In this document: piece by piece, positions 23,641 to 36,284 of the stretch
Layout of the letters: each line of letters begins with the position of its first letter
Numbering within the stretch: position 1 is the stretch's first letter
NCBI GenBank assembly: GCA_005406025.1
Contig: BGZK01001245.1
Location: forward strand, 1 to 64,000
DNA length: 64,000 nt
From: Eumeta japonica
Taxonomy: Eukaryota > Arthropoda > Insecta > Lepidoptera > Psychidae
Reading direction: 5' to 3'
Notes under the pieces: model-generated
What the model saw: the letters and a program-made list of their open reading frames with translations, nothing else
What the model was told of the DNA's origin: nothing
Database searches by the model: none
Position numbers and translations under genes: made by a program

Positions 23641-25399
23641 CTACTTAAACTCTTTTGATAAAATTTTGTGTAAGAATTGTACAGTTATATAGAAGTACAG
23701 TTGTATAAAAGGTTACTGTTTTTTCTTCTGTTTGCTTTAATATTTTTTATAATTAGACAATTTCAAAGTCATTAATTTTTTTTTTATTTATTTGGCTATG
23801 TTATTTGTTCGCTTAGCTTGAAGAAGAGGGGTTGGGGGTCAGTGAGATAAAAATTGAGAAATAAAGGAGTAGAGAAAAGAAAGACAGACACGAAGGTAAG
23901 GGATGGCAGTAAAAGAAAGCCAGATTGAGAGGGAGAACGAGGAAAAGGGCGAGTGGGAGGTGGAGATTGACGTAATCCTCAATAGGGAAAAATCGGAATA
24001 GGTAATGTGATCAGGATCAGGTTTATTATTGAGGCTTTAATCTCGTTCAATAATCTCTGAATACGCGGTCCCAGCCACGGGCAAAAGTTAGTAGGATATA
24101 ATGATAATATTGAAACACCTGCGATTCCTAACGGATATCGTGTGCTCACGGCCGTCAAGTAATAGCTGTAAGTTATAAATAGCCGCGTTGGATTTCCACA
24201 ACAGGACGCTATCTCTGAGTCACACTTCTCAAGAAGCTACAGACTTCTAACTTATTTCTATTGCGAAATAAAAAAGGGGAAATGAAAATCCGTTTCGCTT
24301 AACGATACTGTAGTAACTGAGCTAGGTGCAGGTAGCATGTGGGCAGCCGGCCTCCGTGCCCAGTTCCACGAATGTGGGTTCCATTTGTTCAAAGTTCGAA
24401 ATGGAATAGAACGTTAGTGGACGAGAAACAAAAACAGTCGGAGATACGAAAAAGAGTTGAACAGGACTCCCTGCCCGATAACGGTGGCTTCCATGATAAT
24501 GAAAAGCTGGACGTGTGAAATATTTAATGTCTTAGATTGGGTAAGATAAAATACATATACAGATAAATCGAAGAACTGATCAAATAAGTATAATTGTCTT
24601 CCTGCAGATTTTAATTGAAGATCTCGGTTACCCTGAAGCTCACGCAGGTGACCATCCGTGTCACAATACGTTACTAAACTTACGATGAGATAATTGGCAA
24701 AGCTTCCCACAAGCACAGTAAATACTGGCAGTTGAAGTAATTTTTCGTCGGTTTCACAGTTAGAGGAATAATAAAACATATCATTTCCATTAAATTGAAA
24801 AGGGCGTAAAACAGGAATGCACAAAGTTAATGAAAGGAGAAAGAAATCAAGTGATCAGTCAAAGTTTTGTCGATTTGTGCAACTTTTTACTCATATATGT
24901 GTAGGTCGGAGAAAAATAGATTTGTTTTTACCTCTTCAATAAGTTATGAACTAAAACTGTCCTGTATATACGTGAATTCGTGAATTTAGATATGAGATAT
25001 ATAATCATATTCAAATCTATAGGTTAGAACAGCAGACGGTTATGTATCGTCTTGTTGAATAAATCACATGTCATAGTGAAACTACAGCGAATTTGTTATT
25101 ATGCTTTTGTTGTGAAGATAGCTAAAGTTCTCACTCTTTTCTGATTGAATAGAAGCAATACGTTTTACTACCGCACATTCAAATATTATGATTTCATTTC
25201 AACATACAGATACAAATTGGAATATCGTGCATATATTTAGTTTTTCGATTGTTAAAACACACAGCAGTTCGATTTTCTAACCCTTACCAAGAGGGTGAAA
25301 GTTTTTACAAGCGAATTAAAGGGTTCAATTGCCCTCAAAACTGACCTCCGGTTTATCAAAAATCGTTTTTAAGCTTTAAAAAGTACTTATTTTTGTTTT
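23641..25399. other. Non-coding stretch
   Basis: 23815-24000 is a purine-rich run (GAAGAAGAGGGGTTGGGGG then many AGA/GAG). 24010-24250 is GC-richer unique sequence. A 136-codon minus frame at 24414-24824 lacks an ATG at its start and has no recognisable domain. No gene is called. Confidence 0.4.
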
Positions 25400-25850
25400 G
25401 TGCAAGTGCGAGTCGGACTCGCATAGCGAGGGTTCAATATAATTGTGAAATGCGTTTACCACAAAATAAGGTTCACATGGCACAACATACTTACTGCCGA
25501 CTCACATTTGACTGTTTCCAGTTTTTATTATTTACTGTTTTACTTTAAATTTTAACTGTGATCACATCGACTTCGATATTTATGTGTAATACGATTTTTA
25601 CGATAGAGCAGAAAAGAAGTTAAGTAAAGGTTCTTCTATTGAGGCTTCCATTAAACTTTAAATTCTGATTTTTATTTTTTTAGCATTTTCACCAGTGTAA
25701 AACATATTGCATAAAAATTATAACGGGTTGCCTATTATAATTCAAGTGCCATATCCTTTTAAAAGTAGAACACATGCACGGACAAACAGAGGGCGTAGAC
25801 TTACTAGGAAGGTCCCGATGGCATCCTTTAGGCATAGAACCTTAAAAATT
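25400..25850 (+). repeat. Degenerate dispersed lepidopteran repeat (about 450 bp)
   Basis: The left end has GTGCAAGTGCGAGTCGGACT then CGC..GAGGGTTC. The right end has GCACGGACAAACAGAGGGC, GGTCCCGATGGCATCC and GGCATAGAACCTTAAAAAT. These match, in order, the ends of a widespread lepidopteran repeat (GTGCGAGTCGGACTCGC start; GACGGAC, GGTCCCGT..CACCCTTTGGGTACGGAACCC end). Confidence 0.6.
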
Positions 25851-26209
25851 AAATTCAAATAAAATTTTCATTGAAAGTTCGGTGAGAAAAAAGTAATAGT
25901 TAGAAAAAAAGCTTAATACCATCAACTAACGTCTAAAAGTGTCCCAAAGTGCTTTCGTCTAGGTTATAGGTTAAACGCCTTCTTCTATTAATTTCCGATC
26001 CATAACCGAGAAATTTAATATGACACAAGCTCGCCGTAAGCCCGACGCGATCCCATTTATTACAGCATAAACTTTCGTTTTAATTCTCGGTTTTGTCTGA
26101 AAAGTGTCCAAATACATTAAAAAAAATGAAATATCATTAATTTAATTTTTAAATACTTATCAGAGGACATAAATCTACTTACAACTTAATTTCTACGAGT
26201 AGCACATTT
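25851..26209. other. AT-rich non-coding stretch
   Basis: I see nothing recognisable here. Confidence 0.5.
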
Positions 26210-26480
26210 TAAAACAATTCCCCGGTATTCCCGCGCGCACGCGAAAAATCCTCTCGCGCAATATATAAGGCACATAAATTGTGTGACCCATAAAAGAGAG
26301 TGTAGGGAGAGGTATATAAGGGCTGATTCATAATTCCATTTTCATTGAGACAAATATTCATATTAAGGGTGGCATTAGGCGAGTGCGTGCTGCGAGTACG
26401 GACGAGTTACCGCGGCGCGAACGCAGAGGGCGCTGCGACTGCGTGAAAGCGCGTCCTAATGTATGCCTTCCGCTGAGGGC
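26210..26480 (+). promoter_or_regulatory. Candidate TATA/initiator promoter with a CTCF-like motif
   Basis: A TATATAAG box at 26313-26320 lies 31 bp (first T to A) upstream of an initiator-like TTCATTG with its A at 26344, the canonical spacing for insect RNA polymerase II core promoters. A second TATATAAG at 26262-26269 has no matching initiator. Downstream, 26422-26436 holds GCAGAGGGCGCTGCG, which fits the AG.GGGCGCT core of the CTCF motif. The island is CpG-rich. No exon with a credible start codon follows, so any transcript could be non-coding. Confidence 0.33.
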
Positions 26481-27539
26481 GTAGGTACTGGGAAATTCCA
26501 TAACCTATACACCCGCATGAAGTTTTTGTCTTGCGCATGCCAACGATGTCTCCGTATCCTAGACATGTATGTATATGGGAATAGTGGAATAAGATCTCGT
26601 TAAGTTATATTCATACTCGAGGAATGTAATATAAAATGAGAATAAAACCCATTTTTCATTATATATTGCGAGCAATAAAACTGAAAACCAGTTTTTAAAA
26701 TATTACATATTTTGTTTAAAGCCCTGTCACATAATCAAAACCAATTTATTTTATCTTTTGCAAATATATCCGGCAAAACATAATCACGTACTCGTATTAA
26801 AATAATACGATATTAATTATGTACATTGTAATCAAAAGATAATAAGGTTGTAAAATAAATACAAGAAATCAAACAATATATGGTAAATTGTATTTTTTAA
26901 TGAATGAAGCTGTATAAAATGAGTTCCGTCAAAATGAAGCGTTATCTTATTTTTTGCACTAAATTCAAAACAACAATTTTTTTTGGTTCTTTCAAAAAAT
27001 ATTAAAAAAATACGTAAATGTTTATTTATTAGTGAAAGTTATGCGTATGATAATTTTTTAAAATCAATCTTCGTTCTCAAAATGTAGTACTTATTTGCGT
27101 TTCCTAGTATTTTTGATTACAGAGATAATAACCGACTTCTGTGACCATGGATAGTAGATAATAGAAATAAAGTACAGAAAAGTAATGATAATACTTAATA
27201 AGTAACCCATTCTATCGAACCTTCGATTGACCTCAATATTTGCATTTCTTTCCCATTCCTATAACTTTTATATTGCCTTTCCGCCATATCATTAGCCGAG
27301 TGGCGTTGGTGCCCAAGTAGACAAACTAGAATATACCGACTTCAAGTTCTGACCACAAGCGTTTCGGCCGCTTAGTTTTCACCTTAAATCAGATTAATTC
27401 ACTCGCCTTGTGACTTAAAAGAAATGTTAACCCGATGGTCGCGGAGTTTGTCACAGGTTAATGACAACAGTCGTTAAGATTCACCAACCTACACTATATA
27501 GGTTTTTAAAGCTTAAAGTCCAAGTCTTGCAATCCGATA
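26481..27539. other. AT-rich non-coding stretch
   Basis: No gene or repeat is recognised. 27290-27440 is slightly GC-richer. Confidence 0.45.
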
Positions 27540-28110
27540 TAGAAAGAGTGTGTGAAAGTAATGAAACGACAAAGATCTGACGCTGCAACGTATCATATAA
27601 TTTCTTCTCGATCCGGTTTGGGAAAGTTTGTAATACATAATACAATTTTTAATTTTAAACTCAATAAAAAAGAAATTCCACAGAGCGTACACGAATCCGC
27701 AGAAGAGGCGCTCGCGCCAATTGCCGGCATTATTTCATTCAATACAGCGGAGAGTACGTGACACGTATGAATTATAAGGGGAGTGTGGGGAAACGCGGAA
27801 CGTCTCATTTTGGAGTCATTACACGGAATAGTCGCCTCAACCCCCGGCGAGGCGGGCGGGAGGCAACTTTGTGGCCTTCTGTTTGCTTATAGACTTCATA
27901 CATTTGGGTTAATTAAGTTTTTGTTAGGAGTCTCGTATCCCTCAAAGACGTCAGATAAATTAGCTGAAGTGAGAGTGAGAGAGAGATAGACGGAGTGAGC
28001 TGCCGCGAAAGGAATTTTGTTGTATATTAACGCGAGCTCTCGCGGTTCGTTAAATAACGGCGTCATATTTTATTTTGTTAATTATATCTAAGTTATTTCG
28101 CAATTAACGC
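27540..28110. other. GC-richer island, possible conserved non-coding element
   Basis: Unique sequence with GAGGCGCTCGCGCCAATTGC near 27705, CCCCCGGCGAGGCGGGCGGG near 27841, a GAGAGTGAGAGAGAGA run near 27970 and GGTTAATTAAG near 27907. Short overlapping frames on both strands carry no known domain. The mix of AATTA cores, GAGA sites and CpG fits insect regulatory DNA. This is inferred. Confidence 0.3.
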
Positions 28111-28479
28111 AAAGAAGGGTTGTACTTAACTGAGTCGGGTTCGTAAATTTTTGAAACTAAGCAGAGTATCTAAATAGCGATGTGGTTTTATTTCAATGTG
28201 AATTGTGATTTCCATGTAAATTCGATGTAAGCTGCTGCCAGTTGTAACGAATATTTGTTTCGTTCGTTTAAAAGCTGATTAATGCATAAAATATTCTTTT
28301 TCAGAGTGTCTCATCGGATATAAGACTAATAAAAATAAGATTTTTTTTCTGTCCTCTAAATACTAATACAAACTTCGTGATACACTACATATTTTCGAGT
28401 GATTCCCGTGCAACTGGATGTCATTAAAAATAGTCTCATTCATCATTATAAAAAAAAAAGATAATTATTACATCGGTCA
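28111..28479. other. AT-rich non-coding stretch
   Basis: I see nothing recognisable here. Confidence 0.5.
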
Positions 28480-28990
28480 ACTATCAAAGAACTATAACGC
28501 CATCCGCGAGGATAATTAAATTCATTAACACTCCCGTCCGCAATAAATCAGAAACGTACGTACGGACGGATCCCCTTGAAGACGCCTTTTTTGTTTCCTA
28601 TCAAAGGCCGAAAGGGGGGCCGGCCCGAATTACACTGAAAACGGGTAGGCCGCGACGAAAATTCCCCGTACACTGAGATGTAATTACCGCGAGCTTCGAG
28701 AAATAGATCGAACATCAAAGCTCTCCTAATTAAGCTCTCCGAAGTCCATAAATATCATCCGGGGCGGCGCCGGGATATTTACTTAGCCTGCGAACGTTTT
28801 AATCGGGCCTAACGAAATTACTTATGGCCGCTTTGATGTCGAAATTTCGCAACAAACAGTAAACGCCGTGTTACTTGTTAAGATTCGCTAAATAGGTGCT
28901 CGTTAATTTACCGGCGCGATTTTGTATGGAGAGTAGATGTGGGCGTTAGCGCGAATGATGAGTTACTTACGCGACGGAAAATTGCAATCT
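28480..28990. other. Strong candidate conserved non-coding element
   Basis: About 500 bp of balanced-composition, low-repeat sequence between AT-rich flanks. It has many paired motifs: GATAATTAAATTCATTAA near 28510, GTAATTACCGCG near 28680, CCTAATTAAGC near 28725, ATAAATATCATCCGGGGCG near 28748 and CTTATGGCCGCTTTGATG near 28820. All frames are interrupted, so it is not an exon. Density of homeodomain-type cores in CpG-containing unique sequence is typical of deeply conserved insect enhancers. Conservation itself was not tested. Confidence 0.38.
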
Positions 28991-30099
28991 GTGTCCTCTA
29001 CGAATTTACAATCGTTTGTTATCAACATTAGGCGACTGTTATACATATCTTCATAGAAACTGTGGTTTATGTGGTTTATAAAATGTAACGACGTATGAAA
29101 TTTGTCAAATTAAATTGTTGATAAATTTTCTTTATCTATATTCGACTTTCGACCAAAAACTTAACCAACATCTAATATGGTATTCATCATGAAGTTTCAC
29201 ATTATACGTATGGCATTAAACTTATTGAATAAATAAATGGAAAATGGTATCAATTAAAATTTGTATATTACTTCTTAAATACAAATAATACAATAAAACA
29301 AATGTCTTCATATAGTCAACTGAAATTATTATTTGTTTGGAAGATAAAGGGATTATTAATATACCAATCTTATAGTCATAGCAAGAAAAAGATTCAGTCT
29401 GGCTATTGTTTAAAATATTGTAGTAATGATATTCCGACTAAACCCGTATTAGGTAAATTCAATAATCATTTTGTGATTTTCGCGATAAACCATTTCATTT
29501 TTTCCCGAAACTCTGCGAAAATAACAGAAACATCGTCACAAAGATTTCTAAAGATTCTGGCTGGGAGAAAAACAACCATCATGTGATCCTGATTTTGAAG
29601 ACACTTAAGAGAAAGAAAGCGATATCACGCATGGGAGAGATTTTGTATAATTATGAGACAAATCGTCCGCTCAGCGTGGTGATTAGAGAACATTTTCTTA
29701 ACACCCAATGCTAAAAATACTGTCTTAAGCGTGTTTTTCTCCAATGCGCGTTTCAAAACCAATGTTTTGACTACACTTTGCAACAACAGATAAGACATTC
29801 ACTTAAGTTTTATTAGTATCATGGTGGTATATCGAAATTGTACATCCACAAGTAAATACAGTAAATTTTATAATACAGTAAGTAAGGTAAAGTAATGTTG
29901 TTGAACGCTGGTAACTTCTTCAAAATACTTAGCCAACTTAGTGAATCAAGTGCAATCTTAGAATAGAATACAAATAAAAAAATTGACATAACTTAAGCAA
30001 CTAGTTTTAAAATTTGGACAAAAACCCTTCTTCACTTTATAACGATTTCATATCCACTTAGAGCTTAGAACGTTACTTCCTTTTGGGACTCTTCAAAAG
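28991..30099. other. AT-rich non-coding stretch
   Basis: A 94-codon frame at 29302-29586 has no recognisable domain. Nothing else is seen. Confidence 0.5.
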
Positions 30100-30360
30100 C
30101 ATTCGTATCTCGGGACTACAGGGGGCTACGTAAAAATAAAAGGAATATTCAATAAATGAGTCGAGTCGATGGAGTTTCGCGAGCGCGCCGCGGCTCACGG
30201 GCGCCTGTGACTGCGGAGGACACGCATACAAGACTCGAATCTGTCTGTATCTAACGGCCCGGGGCGTTCGGAATTTTATTAAAACTTCTCCCCTTTGAGA
30301 TAACTTCTGTTTGATAGGAAACGGCGGACGGCGAGCTTCTGCCCCATAGATATATTTACG
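30100..30360. other. GC-rich island, possible regulatory element
   Basis: TTCGCGAGCGCGCCGCGGCT near 30176, AACGGCCCGGGGCG near 30252 and AACGGCGGACGGCGAGC near 30321 make this a clear CpG-rich island in AT-rich DNA. No coding frame or repeat family is recognised. Confidence 0.28.
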
Positions 30361-31299
30361 CTATAGATGTTTCATAAGATTGTACATATCAAAAACCATT
30401 GAAATACCATTAGCCTGAATTCCCGCCATGCCTGCCATTCGCATAAATGTTTCAATATCTGTATTTGATGGGCGATAGTTAAAGTTATTAAATTGTTCGT
30501 TTTAGATCATATTGTGGCAGCTGAGTAGACAATGTCGATTTGTATCGTGCCATAACAGACGACAGATTACACTAAATACGCGTAATACGCTTTTGGTTAC
30601 ATTTAGTAGGACAATCCCTTTAAAATAAACGAACCGCACATTTATCTTTTCAAATTTTGAAATAAAACGGTATCTATTTATTAGAGCTGCCATGACAAAA
30701 ATTAAAATTTTCAATCACTGAAGAGTTTTAAGATTTCTAGATAGACACAAAAATTTGTACAGCATTTATATTAATTTTTTAGTTGTTTAGTACCGTCTGT
30801 ATCATTTAGGTTTGAGTGGCTGTTGTATTATGCCGCTGCGGTTCTGTTATTCAGCTGTTGAGGCACGTCGTCCTCGCAATCTTTTAATTAAGGAGTTTCC
30901 ACCATAACCCCTCCTCGTTTAGCCAGTACAGGTGACGCGCTGTGAGTGATTCTCGTCAGCAATGCCTTGTTTCCTACCATTTGTTCCGATGCCATAACAG
31001 TCATAATGAATAAACCATCAATGCTGTATATTTGTATACATCTATCGTTCCGGTCGTAATTCAAAAGTAAATATGTACTTAATCATAGAGTATACTAGTC
31101 TTTCGGCTAGTACTAGTAATATTAATTTCATAATCAATAAATTAGAAAATTAATATTTAAAATAATTGCTTGCAAAACTTGCACCTAATTGGAAACACTC
31201 TTTTCTGGCGACTTTGCTACTTAAAACAATTGTAACCGTTACAGATATTAGTGCATAGTATATTTGAACAGGGTAAAGGACTATTGTGGATTATAAAAA
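30361..31299. other. AT-rich non-coding stretch
   Basis: No gene is recognised. A short ACTAGT-rich palindromic patch (ACTAGTCTTTCGGCTAGTA) lies near 31093-31111. Confidence 0.45.
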
Positions 31300-31760
31300 G
31301 ATGCTGGGCCAAGGTTTTATTCGAGGCACATGGCATCTCTTAATTCTCTTACGATCCTAACTCCGCTCGAAGCCGTCCGCCTAACTACAGTTGCCCGTAT
31401 TCGGCGCGACAATTAATGCCACGGTTTTACGAAAATTTTATTTAATTCGCGTCCCCGGACTCCCGTTATTTGATTATTAATAAAATGAGTTTTATTTTGT
31501 TGCCCATTTGCATAATTGTTTCATTTTCAGTTTTCCGGGCGCGGTGCGGGCGCGATAAAGCCCTTGCTGGAATCCCTTAAAAAGAAATTAAACTTGCGTT
31601 TGCATCGTTATACGAAATGAATTTAGTATTCGTTACTGGAAAGCAAAGAAAGAAATGTTATTACGTTTTAATTTGTCTCAGGCGAAACTGAATCACGTAA
31701 AAAATTAATTTGTTCCCGGCCGTGAGGCGTTCCCGAGGATTTCTCAGTTGAAATAATAAC
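31300..31760. other. Candidate conserved non-coding element with a splice-acceptor-like site
   Basis: Unique sequence with CGACAATTAATGCC near 31408, CGTCCCCGGACTCCCG near 31450 and GGGCGCGGTGCGGGCGCG near 31538. A pyrimidine-rich GTTTCATTTTCAG acceptor-like site ends near 31530, followed by an open frame of about 30 codons to a TGA. That frame encodes no recognised domain, so a terminal exon is possible but unsupported. Conserved regulatory DNA is the likelier reading. Confidence 0.3.
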
Positions 31761-34679
31761 GGCGATGAAGATATTTGTGTTAGACGCTAAAGCAATTAAT
31801 TTTGAACACAATTTCTCAGAAACAAAATTCAATTATGTTAAGATACAGCGTTAGGCGCTTACACATCATTATTTAATTAAACTTTTATAGCGTATGTTTA
31901 TTATTCATGTAATATTAAACGCAAAACAAGTCGGCTCTTAATAAATTCGGTATATGCGAAGACATGCTAGACGCGGTTGTGTCTCAGTTTTCATAATTTG
32001 ATATCCCTCAGATGCACTACTTCAAGTTTTTATTCATTTTCATGCATAGACGTAGCTAGTGATTTTGTTGTTTTATTAATTTTTGTGATCATAGCTTTCA
32101 TTAAAGTATTTTTTTTATTGCTTTCCTTTAACTTGGTTTTAACGACACAAAAAAAAACAATTATTTATCATTCCAATAACTTTTTGGAAGGAAGGTTAAT
32201 AAATTAAAACCTCCTTCAAGGTTTTAATTTTTTTTTTCTGAAAAAGCGAGTTTATAACACTTTGCGGTAGTAAGATACCATTTTTACCATTATAATTATT
32301 ACTATTATTATAAACTCACACCTTTTAGGAAATAAGCGGATTAAGGTCTAATAATTAATCTTCATAGTTCATTTAGCTTTAACTCGTGACTAAAGATAAA
32401 TGGAAATACACCTAAAATTGGCTAGGCCATCGCCTTTACTTTTGTACGTTGTACACGAAGATAATGGAAACAAGTTCTTATCCTTAATTTCTCAACAGCG
32501 TTGATCATTCCGGGATTTTTATATTTTTAGTTAGAATGCCTCAGACTTACTGTGGTGAAACTGTCTGTCGTTTTTACTTTCAGTTCAACTTTACCGAATG
32601 ATTTTTTTTCTGAAAGCTAGTGAATAAGTTACTTCAGACAAAACCGAAATTTCTATATATGGGCCTACAATGTTTGAGGAATTACATTGATTGTTCAAAG
32701 AATGGGCTCTTTGATCTTTGATTTAAAAAAAAAAACATTCAAATTGACTACTTCTCTTTTTTGAAATAGGTTAAAAAATTATTTATTGCTAGTTGAAGAA
32801 TAGTTTTTAAGCCACGGTTTTAAATTTTACCATACAAATTTTCCTACATTGTTCAGTTATAATTTTTGACGATTTAATCGTATTTGTCGTATCACTAAGA
32901 AATATAATGAAAAAAATCAGTATCGGAATAATTTCCGTGAAAAACATAGTATACCAGCAGTGCATTTTTTTCCACACAAGCATAAGAAAATAGATGTATG
33001 CGGATAAATTACACGGATAAATAAACACCTAGATTTTGCTATGAGAACCGTATTTTGGTGACCTTGTTCTGGTACGTTTAGAATTAAAAGTATTCTCACC
33101 CAATTTAATACCATGCCGGGACATAACACCGTATGAAGTCGGTTTTACAAACATGTGTTATTAAAAAAAAATATAACGCAGGTGTCAAACATTTTAATGC
33201 TAACAAACGAGCCGCATACAAAGTACGAGGTGGCGTAAGCAACTAAATAGTTGTAAACTTTTATGGTCCACAACTCACACGCCAATAAAATTACCGTTAT
33301 TTAATAAAAATCAAAGAAATCTGTTTCGGTCGAACTATACATAACGCACGTCATAAAAGCTTGACTGGTAGCGATTCATAAGCACCTACCTACATTAACG
33401 TCATGTGCTTATAGTATAAGAATTACTATATTTTTATTTTAACTAATACCGCGTGTTAATCGACCTACCTAACTAAATGTTAAAAGAAATTTAATCAAGA
33501 AAGTAATGAAGAACAATTAATAATATTAGACATGACAACGACATATACATTACAAGTAGGTATTTCTTTTAGCTGCTTCTCAAAATATTTTCTAAAATCT
33601 CCGTAATTTCTGATAATTAATATATTCAATATAGATAATTAATATATTAATATGATTAATAAAACATTCTCTATGTTTGCATTCTTTTGTATTGAATCCT
33701 TTATTTTGTTTAATTTTTAGATCGGGCATCATGGCTGCCGCCGTGGACATATTACTTTAATCATATTGACTAAGTTCAGTGCCCACATATCATTTTTTTG
33801 TAATACATTTCCTTAGGGCTTGTCCATTAACCGCGCGGCCCTGTTGAGGCGATGAAAAGGGCGACCACTAATGCCTACGTGGTGGGAGAAAGGTCGGATT
33901 AATATTGAGTTAATTATTGTCAAGTAACATTTATTTTCTTTCTGTTGTGGATTAAAATGTAAATAAAGCGGAAGATATATTTTGATTTTGGGAGGCTTCA
34001 TAAACATTTAACGTGGATAATTCGGTGACAGCGGGAGGAAGAGATCAACTGTAAAGCTACACACTGTTTCGTAGAAAAGGAGGGACATGCAGAAAAAAAT
34101 TTAGGGCGATTTATGAAAATACTCTTTACTTTTTGTTCGTAAGAGTTGATATGATAAATTAAATAGAATATGTACGATAGTAAGTTGGTTTTAACCGATT
34201 ACAGCAAACGAAAAATTCATTTGAACGAGGTCATGTTTCTTTACGTATTCCAACATAGTTATGAAATTGCTGAACAGCTTGTTCTTTAATAATAATCTGA
34301 ATTCGTATTGTAATACTCACGAGATTTTTACGTATATTCGAAGGTTTTTAATATCTTTGATAAAAAAAAATTTGCGTTAAATAGCAGGTTCGTTACGCAA
34401 GGTTACCGATATTATTTACGAAGTACACGTGCATAATTATTATTTATGTAATGAAAAATAATACAAATAACGGTTAGTATGCGTATAAAAGTGAAAAGAA
34501 TCTTTTCGAAAAGAATTTGTTAACCCTAGTTTTTGCAGAGTGGTTTTTTAAATCTAACAATTTAAAAGTCGTAAAGTTTGCGAAAAACCCTCATAAAACT
34601 TTGGAATATTAAATTACTTATAAATTAATCAAAACATTCGTATTAAAATATTTCGCACTAATTAAAATGTTTCTGCGCA
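31761..34679. other. Mostly AT-rich non-coding stretch
   Basis: No gene is recognised. 32201-32212 and 32219-32230 form a perfect 12-bp hairpin. 33190-33300 is unique sequence with TTTTATGG and CAATAAAATTACC homeodomain-type sites. 33815-33900 has a GC-rich patch (ACCGCGCGGCCCTG). Several 60-75-codon frames show no domain. Confidence 0.4.
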
Positions 34680-34775
34680 GTCTTAGCTTGATGATTGACG
34701 TTGCTGCCTCTTCGATTAAGATAATACCGGATTCCAATCCCGAGAGCGGTTAAATAAATCAATGAGTTACTAACT
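34680..34775 (+). repeat. tRNA-like SINE fragment
   Basis: ACCGGATTCCAATCCCGAG is close to an RNA polymerase III B box with its flanks (GGTTCAAATCCCGG). It is followed by CAATGAGTT, the same B-box then (C)ATGAGTT order seen near 57983-58015. It is too short and decayed for a firm family call. Confidence 0.3.
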
Positions 34776-34865
34776 TAATTTAAATTGATAAATTATCTTT
34801 TGTCTTGAAGGACATGTAAAGTCGTCGGTCTCGGAGGCTGTTATCGCCATCGTTGTAACAATGTC

Positions 34866-36275
34866 TTCGTTGTGACCGTCGTCGTCGTCACCGTCATCAT
34901 TGTCATCGTCATCATCGTCACCGTCATCATTGTCATCGTCGTCGTTGTCACCGTCATCATTGTCACCGTCATCACCGTTGTCACCGTCATCGTTGTCACC
35001 GTCATCATTTGTCACCGTCATTGTTGTCACCATTGTTACCGTCATATTGTCACCACATTGTCATTACGTCACATTGTCACCGTCATCATTGTCACCGTCA
35101 TCATTGTCACCGTCATATTGTTACCGTTATCGTTACCACATTATTGTTACTGTCATCATTGTTACCGTCATTGTTGTCACTGTTATTATGTTACTGTCAT
35201 TGTTGAGCCACATTAAGATTGTTATTAAGCCATTATTAAAGACATTGTTGTTACTGTTATTAAAGACACTGTTATTGTTACTTGTTATTTTGTCACTACA
35301 TTGTTGTTATTGTTACTATTGTTACAATGTCATTTGTTAGAGCATTATTGTTACTGCCATTGTTATTACTGTTATTACACACATTACATTACTGTTATTG
35401 TTACTGTTGTTATTGTTACTTATACAGAGCCACTGCCACAATTACATTGCCACATTAACAATGTTGTTATTATTACTATTATTGTTACTACAGAGCATAC
35501 TACATTATTGTTACTCATATTTGTTACACATTATTGTTATTGTTTCATTAATTACATTTGTTACTTGTTATATGAGTTATTGTTATTAAAGAGCCACATA
35601 TTGTTAAGCCATTGTTAAATAGCCACATTGTTATTAAGAGCCACTGTTGTTACCAGCCATTAAAGAGCACTGTTATTGTTATCATTGTTATTAATTATCA
35701 TTATTACAGTTAAGTTATTGTTGTTACTATTATTAACAGAGCAATTCTTATTGTTGTTACTGTCATTATTAGCCATTGTTATTATTGTTACTACTATTAG
35801 TTACATTGTTATTATGTTACTTGTTATTGTTGTTACTGTTATTAAGAGCATTGTTTACCATTGTTATTATTACTTGTTATTATGAGCCATTGTTATTGTT
35901 GTTACAGTTATTGTTATTAATTGTTATTATTGTTACTATTATTGTTGAGCATTGTTACATGAGCCATTGTTATTATTCACTACATTGTTACCGTCATTTG
36001 TTATTGAGCCATCGTTGTCACCGTCATTGTCACCGTCATCGTTGTCACCGTCATCGTTGTCACCGTCATCATTGTCACCGTCATCATTGTCACCGTCATC
36101 ATTGTCACCGTCATCGTTGTCACCGTCATCGTTGTCACCGTCATCATTGTCACCGTCATCATTGTCACCGTCATCATTGTCACCGTCATCGTTGTCACCG
36201 TCGTCATTGTCACCGTCGCCATTGTCACCGTCGTCGTTATCACTATTGTAGTTGTCACCGTCGTCGTCGCGTTGT
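34866..36275. repeat. Compound triplet-based minisatellite (about 1.4 kb)
   Basis: Three blocks are visible. 34866-35215 has irregular GTCACCGTCATCATT-type units of 12 and 15 bp. 35216-36000 has decayed GTTATTGTTACT triplets interrupted by AGAGCCACATTG-like spacers. 36011-36275 is a regular array of about 17 units of 15 bp (TTGTCACCGTCATCA/G). Because the unit is a multiple of three and lacks stops in most frames, long open frames arise on both strands, reading as LSPSS, HRHHC, VTVII, DDGDN or TMTVT repeats. These are low-complexity artefacts. No start context, splice site or unique domain accompanies them. Confidence 0.9.
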
Positions 36276-36284
36276 TGACAACGG

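Noticed and set aside
24414..24824. 136-codon minus-strand frame with hydrophobic stretches, briefly considered as a chemoreceptor exon
   Set aside because: It starts at TTG, not ATG. It lacks receptor signature motifs and splice sites I could justify, and its length is within chance expectation.
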